Below are positions 48,192 through 58,350 of a stretch of DNA of 64,000 nucleotides, in pieces. The DNA lies in NCBI GenBank assembly GCA_020746105.1, contig CM036618.1, forward strand, positions 5,162,501 through 5,226,500. The letters run 5' to 3'. This DNA comes from Trogon surrucura (lineage: Eukaryota > Chordata > Aves > Trogoniformes > Trogonidae). A program made the position numbers and the translations under genes. The notes under the pieces are model-generated. The model saw nothing but the letters and a program-made list of their open reading frames with translations, had not been told where the DNA came from and ran no database searches. How positions within the stretch are numbered: position 1 is the first letter of the stretch; each line of letters begins with the position of its first letter.

Positions 48192-48268
48192 ATAATATCC
48201 CTGCCCAGTTGGAACTGGTTGATCTTTAAGTTCCCTTCCAACACAAACCATTCTATGAGTCTATGAAG
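48192..48268 (+). mobile_element. CR1 LINE 3' tail, very short, sense
   Basis: Only about 77 bases: 'TCCCTGCCCAGTTGGAACTG', 'GATCTTTAAGTTCCCTTCC' and a tail ATTCTATGAGTCTATGAA. Confidence 0.9.
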
Positions 48269-50904
48269 AAGGACAAGAGGGACATGTTCAATTTCTTGAG
48301 TCAGATATCACACCAGGCACCACCTGCTATTTCAATTCAAAATAATGCAAACAAGGTAGAAGGAGAAGGACTAATAGCAAAGTTCTTAGAGCTGACTAGT
48401 TCTTTACCTTTAGACAGGAGTGCAGGTCTCAAGCTGTGTCATAAGCATTAGCCAAAGACCCACATCCACACTGGCAAAGCATTAGGTCTCATAAAGCATT
48501 TTTAATCAAAATCTTGGGTCTCTGGGGAATCTTAAATTCCTAAGCAATACCAGGGAGGGTTTTCCCAAGTTGCTGTCACAAGCTTAGGTTCATTAAAGAT
48601 TAATAAGGATCCTGCATGTTCTGCTGATGCTGAATAGATGATATTCAACTTCCATAGACTTCTGAGGAAGAAATTGTAATTAAGCCCCTCTAAAAAGTCA
48701 ATCTTCACTTTAGTAAGTTGTCTATCATAGCTGTAACTCTATTCCAGTGAGATTGTGTTTGCACAGAATTTTGATTGCAGTTTTGATTCTTTTCTGGAAA
48801 CGCTGAATATATTGGTGAGATGTGATGCCTGTGCTATAAGCAAGAAAAAACACAGAGAAAGGAGCCTTTAGACTCATACAGCAATATTTGTTTAATTTTT
48901 CTATAATACCTTTGCAAACAGGCCAATTAGTTTGGCTCAGAACTAATTAGATACAAACAAGGTAAGCACACAAGACAAGACTCATCATCTTTGGGAAAAA
49001 ACATGTGTCACACAGTAAATAAGAGGAAGATAGAAACAGACTTTGAGGATGTCACCCCACAAGCTCCCATAGAGTAGTTCAGGGCAATGACAAGCTCAAG
49101 GTTAGAAGCCTCAAAGTCCAGATTTATAAAGTTCTCATCAAGATATTGTAACGTTGTTCAGGACGTAGATGGTAGGAATCTGAAATGAACCATGTTTTCT
49201 CAGAGTTAAACTTCAGGAAAAAACTCAGAGTGAATGTCACCTAGTCATTTAATTGAATCAGAAATTAATTCCCCAGGGTCAGCTGAGATCGAAACATAAA
49301 CCTGACTATAATCAGCATAACAATGTTAGCTGAAATTATGCTTCTGAATGATAGCACCTAATAGAAGTGTAGGGCAAAGTTTCCCTAAAGTGGTATTAGA
49401 AAAATGTGCTGCTTTTTCTATAGCCTTTGATATTGGGTAAGATGTTTGCATATTTCAAAGTGAACTGTAAGACCATCTGATTTTCATACAAGTACCTGTC
49501 TATAACCTTCAGATTTCACTATCCTCCTTGAGCAAAACAAAAATATCAACAAAACAACCATGTTAAGGATGTAAAGATGGAGTCAAGTCTACTCTACTGT
49601 TCCCAAGTATGGAAGTGTGTGACGTTACGTTTGTTACCAAAGATTATGGACTTACTGACAGAAGTGAGATGTTGTGTTATAGTGTTTATATAATCATCTG
49701 GCTCTTCCACCTTTTCTCAGAACTTCTGGCTACGGCCAGAGACGGAGCACAGGACAGGTTATGTCAGCAGACTGATGATCTCTCAAAGCAGAATCTTCTG
49801 CTAGAATTGGTTTGAAAATAAAATCAATAGAATAATAAACAATAAGACCTTGAGATCACCCAACTTGGAAAGATCGTACGGAAGAGGATACAGGTACTTC
49901 AGTAAGGTATTACAATGCTGTGAAAAAGATTGCTCTAAGCATCTTGGATATGAAACTAGCAGAATCATATTAGATCTAAGTCAGTGTGGTTTTTGTGTTC
50001 TAAGTCCTATGCATAAAGAGGATAGGGGAAGAAGAAAGAAGTGCTTCTAGATATCTTTGTTTGACTGGTCCTTCTATACTGTTCTCATTACCGAGAAACT
50101 GAAAATTAAGTTTGTATCCTTCCATGTTTATCCACTGATGTTTTAATGAAGTAATTTTTGAATTAGTAATTAATAGTGAACCGTTGAAAAACTCTCTTCC
50201 AAAACAACATTTCAAAAATCACACTTCATTGGGATCACATTTTAAATATCTCAGATTTTGTAGGCTTCTTCCACTCTCATTTGTTTCTGCTGGTAATTCT
50301 CGGACCTGGAGTGCTGATAAATAGTATCTCTTGGATTTACTCTGGCTTTCGCACAAGCACATCTAATGGTACACCTGTCCCAACCCACTCATGAGAAACT
50401 GAATTGGCCTGCCGAGGTCTACTTAATCCACTCAGTAGGTCTACTCTAGCAAAAAGAGTGGCACCCAGGGGAATTTTATTACAGTTTAACTCATTCTTTA
50501 TTCAGCTGCCTAAATTTTCATGCTTTGTGCAATTTACGGCACAAACAAAGGGCATCTTCATCTTCCACACAGCAATAGCTGATATGGCACAGAATCTATG
50601 AGAGACATATGTTTTTTATACCCATTTGGAGGACAATAGCACACCTGAGGGCATCTCAGATAGCATTTGGCACCTACATTTAGGAAACATAATGGAGCAA
50701 CTGAATATTTGATGAAGTGGCTTAAGCTGCAAGGGAAACACCACCTTCGTTTCCTCTTGTATTTGGTAAAAATACCAAGGAAGATATTGCTGCACAATAA
50801 CTAATGCACTATAATAGTTTTGCTAAATAATTCCTATACGATATTTGAGGAAACTCCACTGTCGGAGTAAAGAGAATTCTCATCAGCAGTTGAATTACTT
50901 AATT
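48269..50904. other. Unique noncoding DNA
   Basis: About 2.6 kb of AT-rich sequence. Short frames only; no gene, SINE or LINE recognised with confidence. Confidence 0.5.
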
Positions 50905-50976
50905 TTATTTTATTGAGATGAGATTATTTTATTTTGATGAGATTATTTTGATTATTTTATTTTGATGAGATTATTC
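50905..50976 (+). repeat. Short minisatellite of a GATGAGATTATTTTATTTT unit
   Basis: Three copies of GATGAGATTATT separated by ATTTTATTTT-type spacers lie within about 70 bases, with one extra GATTATTTT slip. They start near 50927, 50936 and 50964. Confidence 0.75.
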
Positions 50977-53900
50977 ACAACATTTAGAAAACAAAATAAA
51001 ATTCCCATAAAATCCAAACACCCTGAGAAAGACAATTGCAGACTTTTGTTTTGGTTACAGTTAAAGTGAAAACTTTGAGGTCCAGACTTTAAAGTGTGTA
51101 CTAGCAGCTAAGAACCAGCAACTGTACTCTAAAGAATTTGGTTTTCCAGATCCTGCTACATTATAAATATAGTAACTATAAATAAGTAAATATATTTGTA
51201 AATACATTTATCATTAAATTATATATACCTATAAATAAATTTTAATATAATAATTCTATATCATAAATATTTTAATAACTGAGTATAACAGTTAATAGCA
51301 AACATGGCTCATGCAAGCTACCTGTTTTCTTCTTCCACCTTTAAATAAAGATCTTAAAATTTGCCTTCAGTAAGATTTATGATATGTACATGCAAAGGCA
51401 AGTACTTGATATCTGTGGATGTTATGTTTGGGCATAAACTCATTTTTTTAACATCATATCATTCTCCATCTGTTCTCTGAAGAAAGGAAAGGTGGTATGC
51501 GAAAGAGAAATTTCTGTTCATGAAAACACAGCTAAAACCTTATTCGCATATTTTTAATTATTTCTTTAGTGTGTCTCTGCTAAAAGACCCATTTCCAACA
51601 AAAAGCTCAGGGATGCTCCGTGCGGAGAGACCTCTGCTCTTCTCAGGAGCATCAGAGCCTGGCTCAAAACCAGTATTGTAAAGTTTTTCTTCTTTTGAGG
51701 GACGAGGTTGTGAGGAGTCTCAGTTGTGACTTTCCTTTACCAGACATTTCCAATTCTGATGGTATTTTAGACATTTCACTTGGGAGAAACCCTCCTCTGC
51801 TGGTGCCTGTCTTTCCCTAATGACAGCAGAGATGGGTAAGGTGATTAGTTTAGGCTAGACTAATTGTTCTACATTACTCTAGATCTGTTCTTTAAGTTAG
51901 GTGTGTGGAACACTAATTCATACCTATTCAACACTCTGTTGTGATAAAATGTCTAATCTGATTTCAGAGACACAACCACTCACACCAGCAATGTGATTTT
52001 TGAAAAGCAATTGTCCATTTAGAAAACAGAAATTATGTAAACTTGAGAAACATACCTGAAGTAGGGAAGAGAACAGATTTAAATACATACCACAAATTAA
52101 TCCATGCAAATCAAAGCGAAAGTTCTTCTGTTATTGAAGGAAAATATTTGGAACTCTGGAAAAACTGCAACATTTTGAAGACAACTTTCTGATCACCAGA
52201 TAAGGGTAAAATACATAATAATCAGCCTCATAAATAATGCTTGCTTTTCTATGCATATTTATGCCTTCATGTATCAATTCACTGGACCACATTACGTTAC
52301 ACAAACAGAAATACTAATGAGAGTATGTTTGTCTCTGGCTAACTATAATTTTCCTTCAACAGTTGAATTTCTGTGAAATTATCCATTGCTTTACCCTCTA
52401 GCCTGAAATATTAATCACAATTCCTTTCAGAATAACTGGCAAGTTTATCAGTGCTTCCATTTCAGAGCAGTAGGTAAGCAATAGATTATTCTCCTTCTCC
52501 ATCCATCAAACCAACTCATTTTGAAGTCAGACTGGGAGTTAGCTGAATTAAATAAGAACAATATGTTAAATGTAGCTTTCCTCCTTACAAGCTGACTTCT
52601 AGAAACACACCCTAACTACTGTTTTCTTTTATCTGTGACTTAGAAATTCAAACAAGACAGGAGTTCAAGCACAGCTAACTGCAGTCAGATTTTTCCTTTG
52701 TTATTTTTTTTCTTTAAAACCAGTAACTGCCTTTGTGAAAAGCTTCTATATATAACTAGAGAGAAAAGAGTAATTAAGGAGAGACAGAAGGTTCTCATCT
52801 AGTGTAAATTGGCCTAATTCCACTTATCTTGCCAGAAATCACTTCTTTTCTTCTTCATGTAGTTTAATTTATTTCCATTATATCTACAGCTAATGTAAAA
52901 GAGAAGGGTATTTAAAATACTTGAGAGCTCAGGTACTTACAGTTCAGAAGCAGAAGTGTTATAAGGAATGAAATGAGTAAGATATAATGAAAAATAACAT
53001 CTATATTTTCATCTAAAGCAAATGGAGAGTGATTTTGGAGAAAATAGGTGTATATTCCCACAAACTTATCAGATCAGTCTATTCTGAGAAAAGATTTCAC
53101 ATGAACACTTCTGAGACACACAGACACAATGTACAACTCGGAATCCAATTACACAGGGAACTCACCTCCCATTGGATTTCTCATCTTGAACGCTCCCAGT
53201 GACATGGTCGGACAATAATGCATAGTCTTTGACCTGTGTCCTGCATGATAAATGAGAAGTTAAAATGAAAACAAAGCTGAGCGTCTTCAGTAGTGTAATT
53301 CAAGCCTAATTAAACTTAGACATAACTCATTCAAACAAAAATTATACTCTGACTGGACACGAGGGATTACAGTGTAATTTATGGCTTTGGCACAGACCAT
53401 TTACAAGGCCTTTAACAAGTCAGCTCTCCACCCGTGTAACATTCTGTTGGATGTCCCAACACCAAACTGAAACCCTGATTCTTAATCCCAGGAGGCGCAC
53501 TTTATGCTGCATTAGAAACAGAAGACATCCTCCGCAGTGTGGGAAATCTCAAATCTCTCATTCACCCACTTACCCTCGTAGGAGTACAGAAAGTGAAAGA
53601 GGAGTCAGGTCTAGCAGTTCCGTGTCATGTCCCTTTCATCAACTTGTCAAGTCCCATCACAGAAACAATGAGAATTTTTTCTCATACTTTTCCTCCCAGG
53701 AGCTCCAGAATCTGTTTTTCACAAGTGATTAGGAACTCTCTTTTCATTGTCAGTCTACATTGAAAATAGCTGATGCTCATCTGTTCTTGGGCCAATATAG
53801 ACCAATAGTTCATTCTCTGTCACCGTTATGTGTGATATTTGGGGCTTGATTCACTTGCTCAAATTTCAGTCATCCAGTATCATCTGAGATGTTCTCCAGT

Positions 53901-53994
53901 AACTGAAATATTTACAGTAGGCCAACAGATGGGTTTATAAGGCACCCATGCTGGCCTGAGCTGGGGATAGGTCAGAATACTCTAAGACATTGGA
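50977..53994. other. Unique noncoding DNA, AT-rich core
   Basis: The interval 51165-51290 is almost pure A and T with TAAATA repeats. The interval 53250-53420 is complex and repeat-free and may be a conserved noncoding block. No gene recognised. Confidence 0.45.
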
Positions 53995-54302
53995 GAATTG
54001 GCCTATTCTCCCTAGTGAATAGCAATAGGACAAGAGGAAACGGGTTCAGGTTGCACTAGGGGAAGTTTAGATTGGATATTAGGAAAAACTTCACTGAAAG
54101 GGTGATGAAGCATTGGAATGGGTTGCCAAAGGAGGTGGTGGAGTCACCATCCCTGGACGTGTCTAAAAAACAGTTGGATGTGGCACTTCAGGGGATGGTT
54201 TAGTGTTAGGGTGGTGTAGGGCTGTAGGTTGGACTTGATGATCTTAAAGATCCTTTCCAACCTTTATGATTCTATGATTCTATGACTCTGTGATTATATG
54301 AT
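53995..54302 (+). mobile_element. CR1 LINE 3' fragment, sense
   Basis: It includes 'AATAGCAATAGGACAAGAGG', 'GGGAAGTTTAGATTGGATAT', 'AAACTTCACTGAAAGGGTGA', 'GGTTGCCAAAGGAGGTGGTG' and 'TGGACTTGATGATCTTAAAG'. The tail is ATTCTATGATTCTATGACTC. It encodes the last part of the RT frame in decayed form. Confidence 0.95.
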
Positions 54303-54763
54303 CAGCACCTTTCATGTGGGGATAACCGAATGAAGCACTGACTTTAATGGTTGGGAAGATTTGGCTGCCCAGACTTTGCCATCAAGTGTCACCTGAGATG
54401 CTCTGGGGAATCTGGGGTATCTGGCAGATGCAACACTATCCATTGAAAGGCACATGCTCTTCTGGAGACAGAGGGGCCAAGCAGCTGAAGCTCTAACATG
54501 GTGCTGGGTGTTTTGATGATAAAATCTCCATTGACCATCCCGGGAGCTTAAATATCTAGTGCATATCTGGAGTCCAGGTTGTAGACAATGAGATGCTCAA
54601 TTGCCTGTACACTAGACACATATTCAGGACATTTTAAAATGTCCTAGTAAATCTCATCTGGTCTCCAGCTACCGTTGAAGACATACTGAATCCCTCTACT
54701 AAAATAATGTGTCTTAATTGCTTAGCCTTTATGCCCTCAGTGCATTTATAGATAGCCACCATA
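54303..54763. other. Unique noncoding DNA between two sense CR1 copies
   Basis: Nothing recognised. The minus-strand frame at 54634-54942 runs from here into the next CR1 and is a shadow. Confidence 0.45.
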
Positions 54764-55456
54764 TATAACAAGAGTAAATGTAGAGTCTTATATCTGGGTA
54801 GGAACAACCCCAGGTTCCAGTATAAGTTGGGGAATGACTTATTAGAGAGCAGTGTAGGGGAAAGGGACCTGGGAGTCTTGGTGGACAGCAGGATGACCAT
54901 GAGCCAGCACTGTGCCCTTGTGGCCAGGAAGGCCAATGGCATCCTGGGGTGTATTAGAAGAGGGGTGGTTAGTAGGTCGAGAGAGGTTCTCCTTCCCCTC
55001 TACTCTGCCCTGGTGAGACCCCATCTGGAATACTGTGTCCAGTTCTGGGCCCCTCAGTTCAAGAAAGACAGGGAAGTGCTGGAGAGAGTCCAGCACAGGG
55101 CAACTAGGATGATTAAGGGAGTGGAGCATCTCCCTTATGAGGAAAGGCTGAAGGAGCTGGGGCTCTTTAGTTTGGAGAAGAGGAGGCTGAGGGGTGACCT
55201 CATTAATGTTTACAAATATATCAAGGGTGAGTGTCACGAGGATGGAGCCAGGCTCTTCTCGGTGACAACCACTGATAGGACAAGGGGTCATGGGCTGAAA
55301 CTGGAACATAAGAGGTTCCGCTTAAACTCGAGAAGAAACTTCTTCTCAGTGAGGGTGACGGAGCCCTGGAACAGGCTGCCCAGAGAGGCTGTGGAGTCTC
55401 CTTCTCTGGAGACATTCAAGACCTGCGTGGAAACGTTCCTGTGTAGCATAATCTAG
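54764..55456 (+). pseudogene. CR1 ORF2 C-terminal fragment, open frame
   Basis: About 230 codons are open from the truncation point to the stop; no true start codon exists because the 5' part of the element is missing. The 209-residue frame beginning at 54827 relies on a TTG and has no biological start signal. Landmarks from N to C: '[19 protein letters not shown]', '[18 protein letters not shown]', '[19 protein letters not shown]', '[16 protein letters not shown]', and near the end '[17 protein letters not shown]'. This is the complete thumb and C-terminal tail of a CR1 reverse transcriptase. It compares with the minus-strand relic at 2110-2619, which is frameshifted and lacks the last third. 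It is very unlikely to be expressed as a protein. The minus-strand frames at 54842-55309 and 55221-55415 are shadows. Confidence 0.93.
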
Positions 55457-55549
55457 GCATTCCTGCTCTGGCAGGGGGATTGGACTTGATGATCTTTCGA
55501 GGTCCCTTCCAATCCCTAACATTCTATGATTCTATGATTCTATGATTCA
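54764..55549 (+). mobile_element. CR1 LINE fragment, sense, best preserved copy
   Basis: The element is 5'-truncated inside the RT C-terminal region: it begins at about 54764, within the stretch that reads '[11 protein letters not shown]'. It keeps an uninterrupted frame to a stop at 55456, then a short 3' untranslated region ('TGGACTTGATGATCTTTCGA'). It ends in a tail of more than three ATTCTATG units to about 55549. The polymerase palm motifs and the endonuclease are absent because of the truncation. Open frame and intact tail together suggest a comparatively young insertion. Confidence 0.97.
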
Positions 55550-55874
55550 TACTTGTGTTTAAACCTCCATGCCAAAACATGAGCTTTTCAGCCTCAACCC
55601 CGTTCACGGTCAGTGGAGAAAAGCAGACACCTCCAGAAAATTACACATTTAGCCCTGAGACAGAATTTTGGATGTAGTGCTGAGTCATCATCTGAGATGA
55701 CTTTCTACAATGACTGTTTTGGGAGGTTGGTAAGATCAGAGGCTTGGACTTTTAGAGTTTGATGAATATCAGTCTGTGCATTTGTGTAAGGTTCATACAG
55801 TGAAGTACCAGGCTGGTTCAATCATCAGTGGTAGAAGAGTAGTAATAAAAAATACATAACTCTGTGTTCTCACA
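55550..55874. other. Unique noncoding DNA
   Basis: Nothing recognised between the two CR1 copies. Confidence 0.5.
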
Positions 55875-55965
55875 GAATCATAATATAATTTAGGTTGGAA
55901 AAAACCTTTAAGAGCATCCAGTTCAACCATTAATCTAGAAGTTCCAGGTTCCTACATGTGTACTG
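55875..55965 (-). mobile_element. CR1 LINE 3' tail, antisense
   Basis: It starts with AGAATCATAATATAATTTAG and continues 'GGTTGGAAAAAACCTTTAAG', 'AGCATCCAGTTCAACCATTA'. It is heavily truncated and decayed. Confidence 0.88.
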
Positions 55966-56741
55966 CGGCCAGTAAAATTCATTGTGAATTCATGTCTAGG
56001 TCTTTTTCTGTGAAAGGTGGCACAAGAAGAGATAGTTCTTATTCATAGTCGCTGTGGATTTATGAAAACAATGAAATGCCATTAGAGATCTCGGGTCACC
56101 CAGAAATACCTTCCTAACTACCAGAGTTTTCTACAGCTCACCATGAAGCCAGAGATAATTTCCACTCTCCTGATCACAGTGGTGCAGCTCTCAGGCAGGC
56201 TCTTGCCAAATCCACAGGGAACCGTTCTTTTCTCACTGAATATTGTAGAGAATGAGTTGGCTCTTGACAAAAAAAAAAAACAAATATATGAAAAGTGAAT
56301 TTTACAAAGCTGAAACTGAGTTGAATGTTGTGAATGTCTAAGCACAGCCTGTCCTTCTGCCTCTGAGACAACACCACAGCCTGTTTCAGGCATGTTTTTT
56401 TTGTTCCGAAAGAACTTGACAATCTTGAAGGACATTTTCAAGAACAAAAAGACCTTCATTATAAACTAAAAATGCTAGTAGGCAGGAGATGTGTTTTCTG
56501 GAGGAGGTAACTGGCACCTTTTTTATATTTCCTGACAATCTGACCTTAAACTGAAAAGGACTTGATTTTGTATTTAGGAAAAACTACTGCAAAAAAAAAT
56601 AAAATAGTCATACTTGCATCTTGTTCAGAGTAATAATAGCATCTAGTTCCTATGGAATATTTTTTGACATTTCATCTGAAAACTTTTTATTGAAAAAGCC
56701 AGCGCCTTCTCTCCACTTTAAAAAGGTAGAAATTAATCGAG
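55966..56741. other. Unique noncoding DNA
   Basis: An A-run lies at 56269-56280. The minus-strand frames at 56118-56459 and 56174-56422 overlap each other in different registers and have no recognised domain. Confidence 0.45.
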
Positions 56742-56880
56742 CATGGGAAAAGGGGAGATAAGGAAACATGAGATGCCCAAGGATACTCAGTAAATAAGTA
56801 GCAGAGCCAGGATGTGATGAGTTGACCTCAAACGGCTTCCAGGTGCCCACCATGCTGTTGTGTCCCTCTCCCTCCATCAA
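56742..56880 (-). mobile_element. MIR/CORE-SINE relic, antisense
   Basis: On the minus strand the order is 'ATCCTGGCTCTGCTACTTAT', 'TTACTGAGTATCCTTGGGCA' and 'TCTCATGTTTCCTTATCTCC'. It matches the MIR core block by block (CTGGCTCTGCCACTTACTAG, TGTGTGACCTTGGGCAAG, CAGTTTCCTCATCTG). The tRNA-like head would lie at 56850-56880 ('ATGCTGTTGTGTCCCTC' on the plus strand) but is decayed. This is the clearest ancient SINE in the window. Confidence 0.62.
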
Positions 56881-57029
56881 CAGGACAGAAGAGGAAAATA
56901 CAATACAAAATCTCATGGAGTAAGGTGAAAACAGGAAGAATACTTGCCAATCACCTTCACAGTCAAAAAAGACTTGACTTAGGAAATATTAATTTAACTT
57001 ACTGCAAATTAATTAAAGTAGAACTAGCA

Positions 57030-57915
57030 AAACCAATAAACACCTTCCCCCCACCGTTCCCTTCTTCCCAGGTTTAACTTCACTCCTAAATCTTCTACCT
57101 CCTTCCCCCAAGCAGAGCAGGGAGATGGGAGATGTGTTCAGTTTATGATGCTTTATCTCTGCTGCTCCTTCTTCTCCATGTTCTATCCCTGCTCCAGTGT
57201 GGAGTCCCTCCCATGGGATATGGTCCTTCACAAACTCATCCTTTGCATGTGCTGCAGTTCTTAAAGAAGTACTTCAGCGTGGGTCTTTTTCCATGGGATG
57301 TAGACCTTCAGAAGCAGTCTGCTCCAGCATAATTCTCCTACAAGCTACAGTTCCTGCTGGAAAACCTGCTCCTGCATGGGTTCCTCTCCGCAGGCCACAG
57401 GTCCTGTCAGGAGTCTGCTCCAGTGTGGGCTTTTCACAAACTGCAGCTTCTTTCAAGGCTCATTTACCTGTTCCAGCATGGAATCCTCCACAGGTCGCAG
57501 GTGGATGTCTACTCCACCACTGTCCTCCATGGATTGCAGGGTATCAACCTACTTGACCGCGGATTTCACCACGGGCTGCATTGTGGGTAGCTCTGCTCTG
57601 GCACCTGGAGCACCTCCTCCATCTCCTTCATCACTGATCTTGATGTCTTCAGGCCTGTTTTTCTCACATTTTCTCACTCCTGTCTCACAGCTGTTGCACA
57701 ACAATCTTTTAACCTTAAATATGTTACTACGGAGGTGCTACCAACATAACTGATTGACTCAGATTTGGGCAGCAGTGGGTCCACATTGGAGCCAGCTGAA
57801 ACTCAGTCTGACATGGGGGAAGTCCCTGGTGTCTTCTCACAGAAGCCATCCCTGCAGTGCCTCCATCACCTAGCCCTACCACCAAAACCTTGCCACGTAA
57901 ACCAAATACATGGGA
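57030..57915 (-). mobile_element. Avian dispersed repeat, probable solo LTR of an endogenous retrovirus (copy B)
   Basis: The longer of the two copies. The left part (57040-57185) is pyrimidine-rich and has no counterpart in copy A. It is followed by the same array of units containing CTCCA..GG..GCAG-type cores (about 57190-57590) and the same nonrepetitive part with 'TCACTGATCTTGATGTCTTC', 'GGAGCCAGCTGAAACTCAGT', 'GTGTCTTCTCACAGAAGCC' and 'ACCAAAACCTTGCCACGTAA'. The minus strand begins TGTATTTGG, compatible with an LTR 5' end. I found no flanking retroviral genes and no clear target-site duplication. Frames at 57132-57960 on both strands are repeat products. Divergence from copy A is high, so both are old, with copy B better preserved. 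Confidence 0.6.
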
Positions 57916-58014
57916 TTGAAGGTAGAGTCTCAGGCTGGAGCTGACTGAGAATTTTACCAAAACTGAAAAGAAGAATTACATAAATTTAAACAATTGCAGC
58001 AGTTTTATTTCATA
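57916..58014. other. Short unique spacer
   Basis: About 100 bases of AT-rich DNA between the LTR-like repeat and the hairpin. Confidence 0.45.
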
Positions 58015-58181
58015 AAACTCATACCTGAAATAGAATCATAGAACAGTTCAGGTTGGAAAAGACCCTTGGGATCATCAAGTCCAACCATTTGTAGGGTTAA
58101 TGGCTGGACTTGATGATCCCAAGGGTCTTTTCCAACCTGAACTGTTCTGTGATTCTATGATTCTATTTCAGGTATGAGTTT
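58015..58181. repeat. Near-perfect inverted repeat containing CR1 tails
   Basis: The left arm is 58015-58089 (75 bases) and the right arm is 58099-58181 (83 bases), around a 9-base loop at 58090-58098. The arms differ by a single A/G change near 58085/58103 and by one extra 8-base tail unit (TCACAGAA on the complement) in the right arm. Each arm holds about 57 bases of CR1 3' end (core GGTTGGAAAAGACCCTTGGG, antisense left and sense right). Outside this is the same 17-base non-CR1 flank in mirror image, AAACTCATACCTGAAAT. If transcribed it would give a stem of about 75 base pairs with one bulge. Confidence 0.95.
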
Positions 58182-58208
58182 AAGCTAACACACAGACAGT
58201 TCAAACAG

Positions 58209-58350
58209 TTACAGAATACCAGGTTGGAAGAGACCTTAAGGATGACGTGGTCCAACATTTCTTGTCAAAAGTACAGTCTAGACACGATGGCCCAGCACCC
58301 TGTCCATCTGAAACTTAAAAGTCTGCAATGTTGAGGAAATTTTGGCAGTC
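58209..58350 (-). mobile_element. CR1 LINE 3' fragment, antisense (diverged subfamily)
   Basis: It begins 'CAGTTACAGAATACCAGGTT' and continues 'GGAAGAGACCTTAAGGATGA', 'TGGTCCAACATTTCTTGTC' and 'GATGGCCCAGCACCCTGTCC'. The last block is not found in the other CR1 copies here, so this copy belongs to a different CR1 subfamily. Confidence 0.75.

Noticed and set aside
54842-55415. Minus-strand frames of 155 and 64 residues
   Set aside because: They are shadows of the open CR1 frame on the plus strand.
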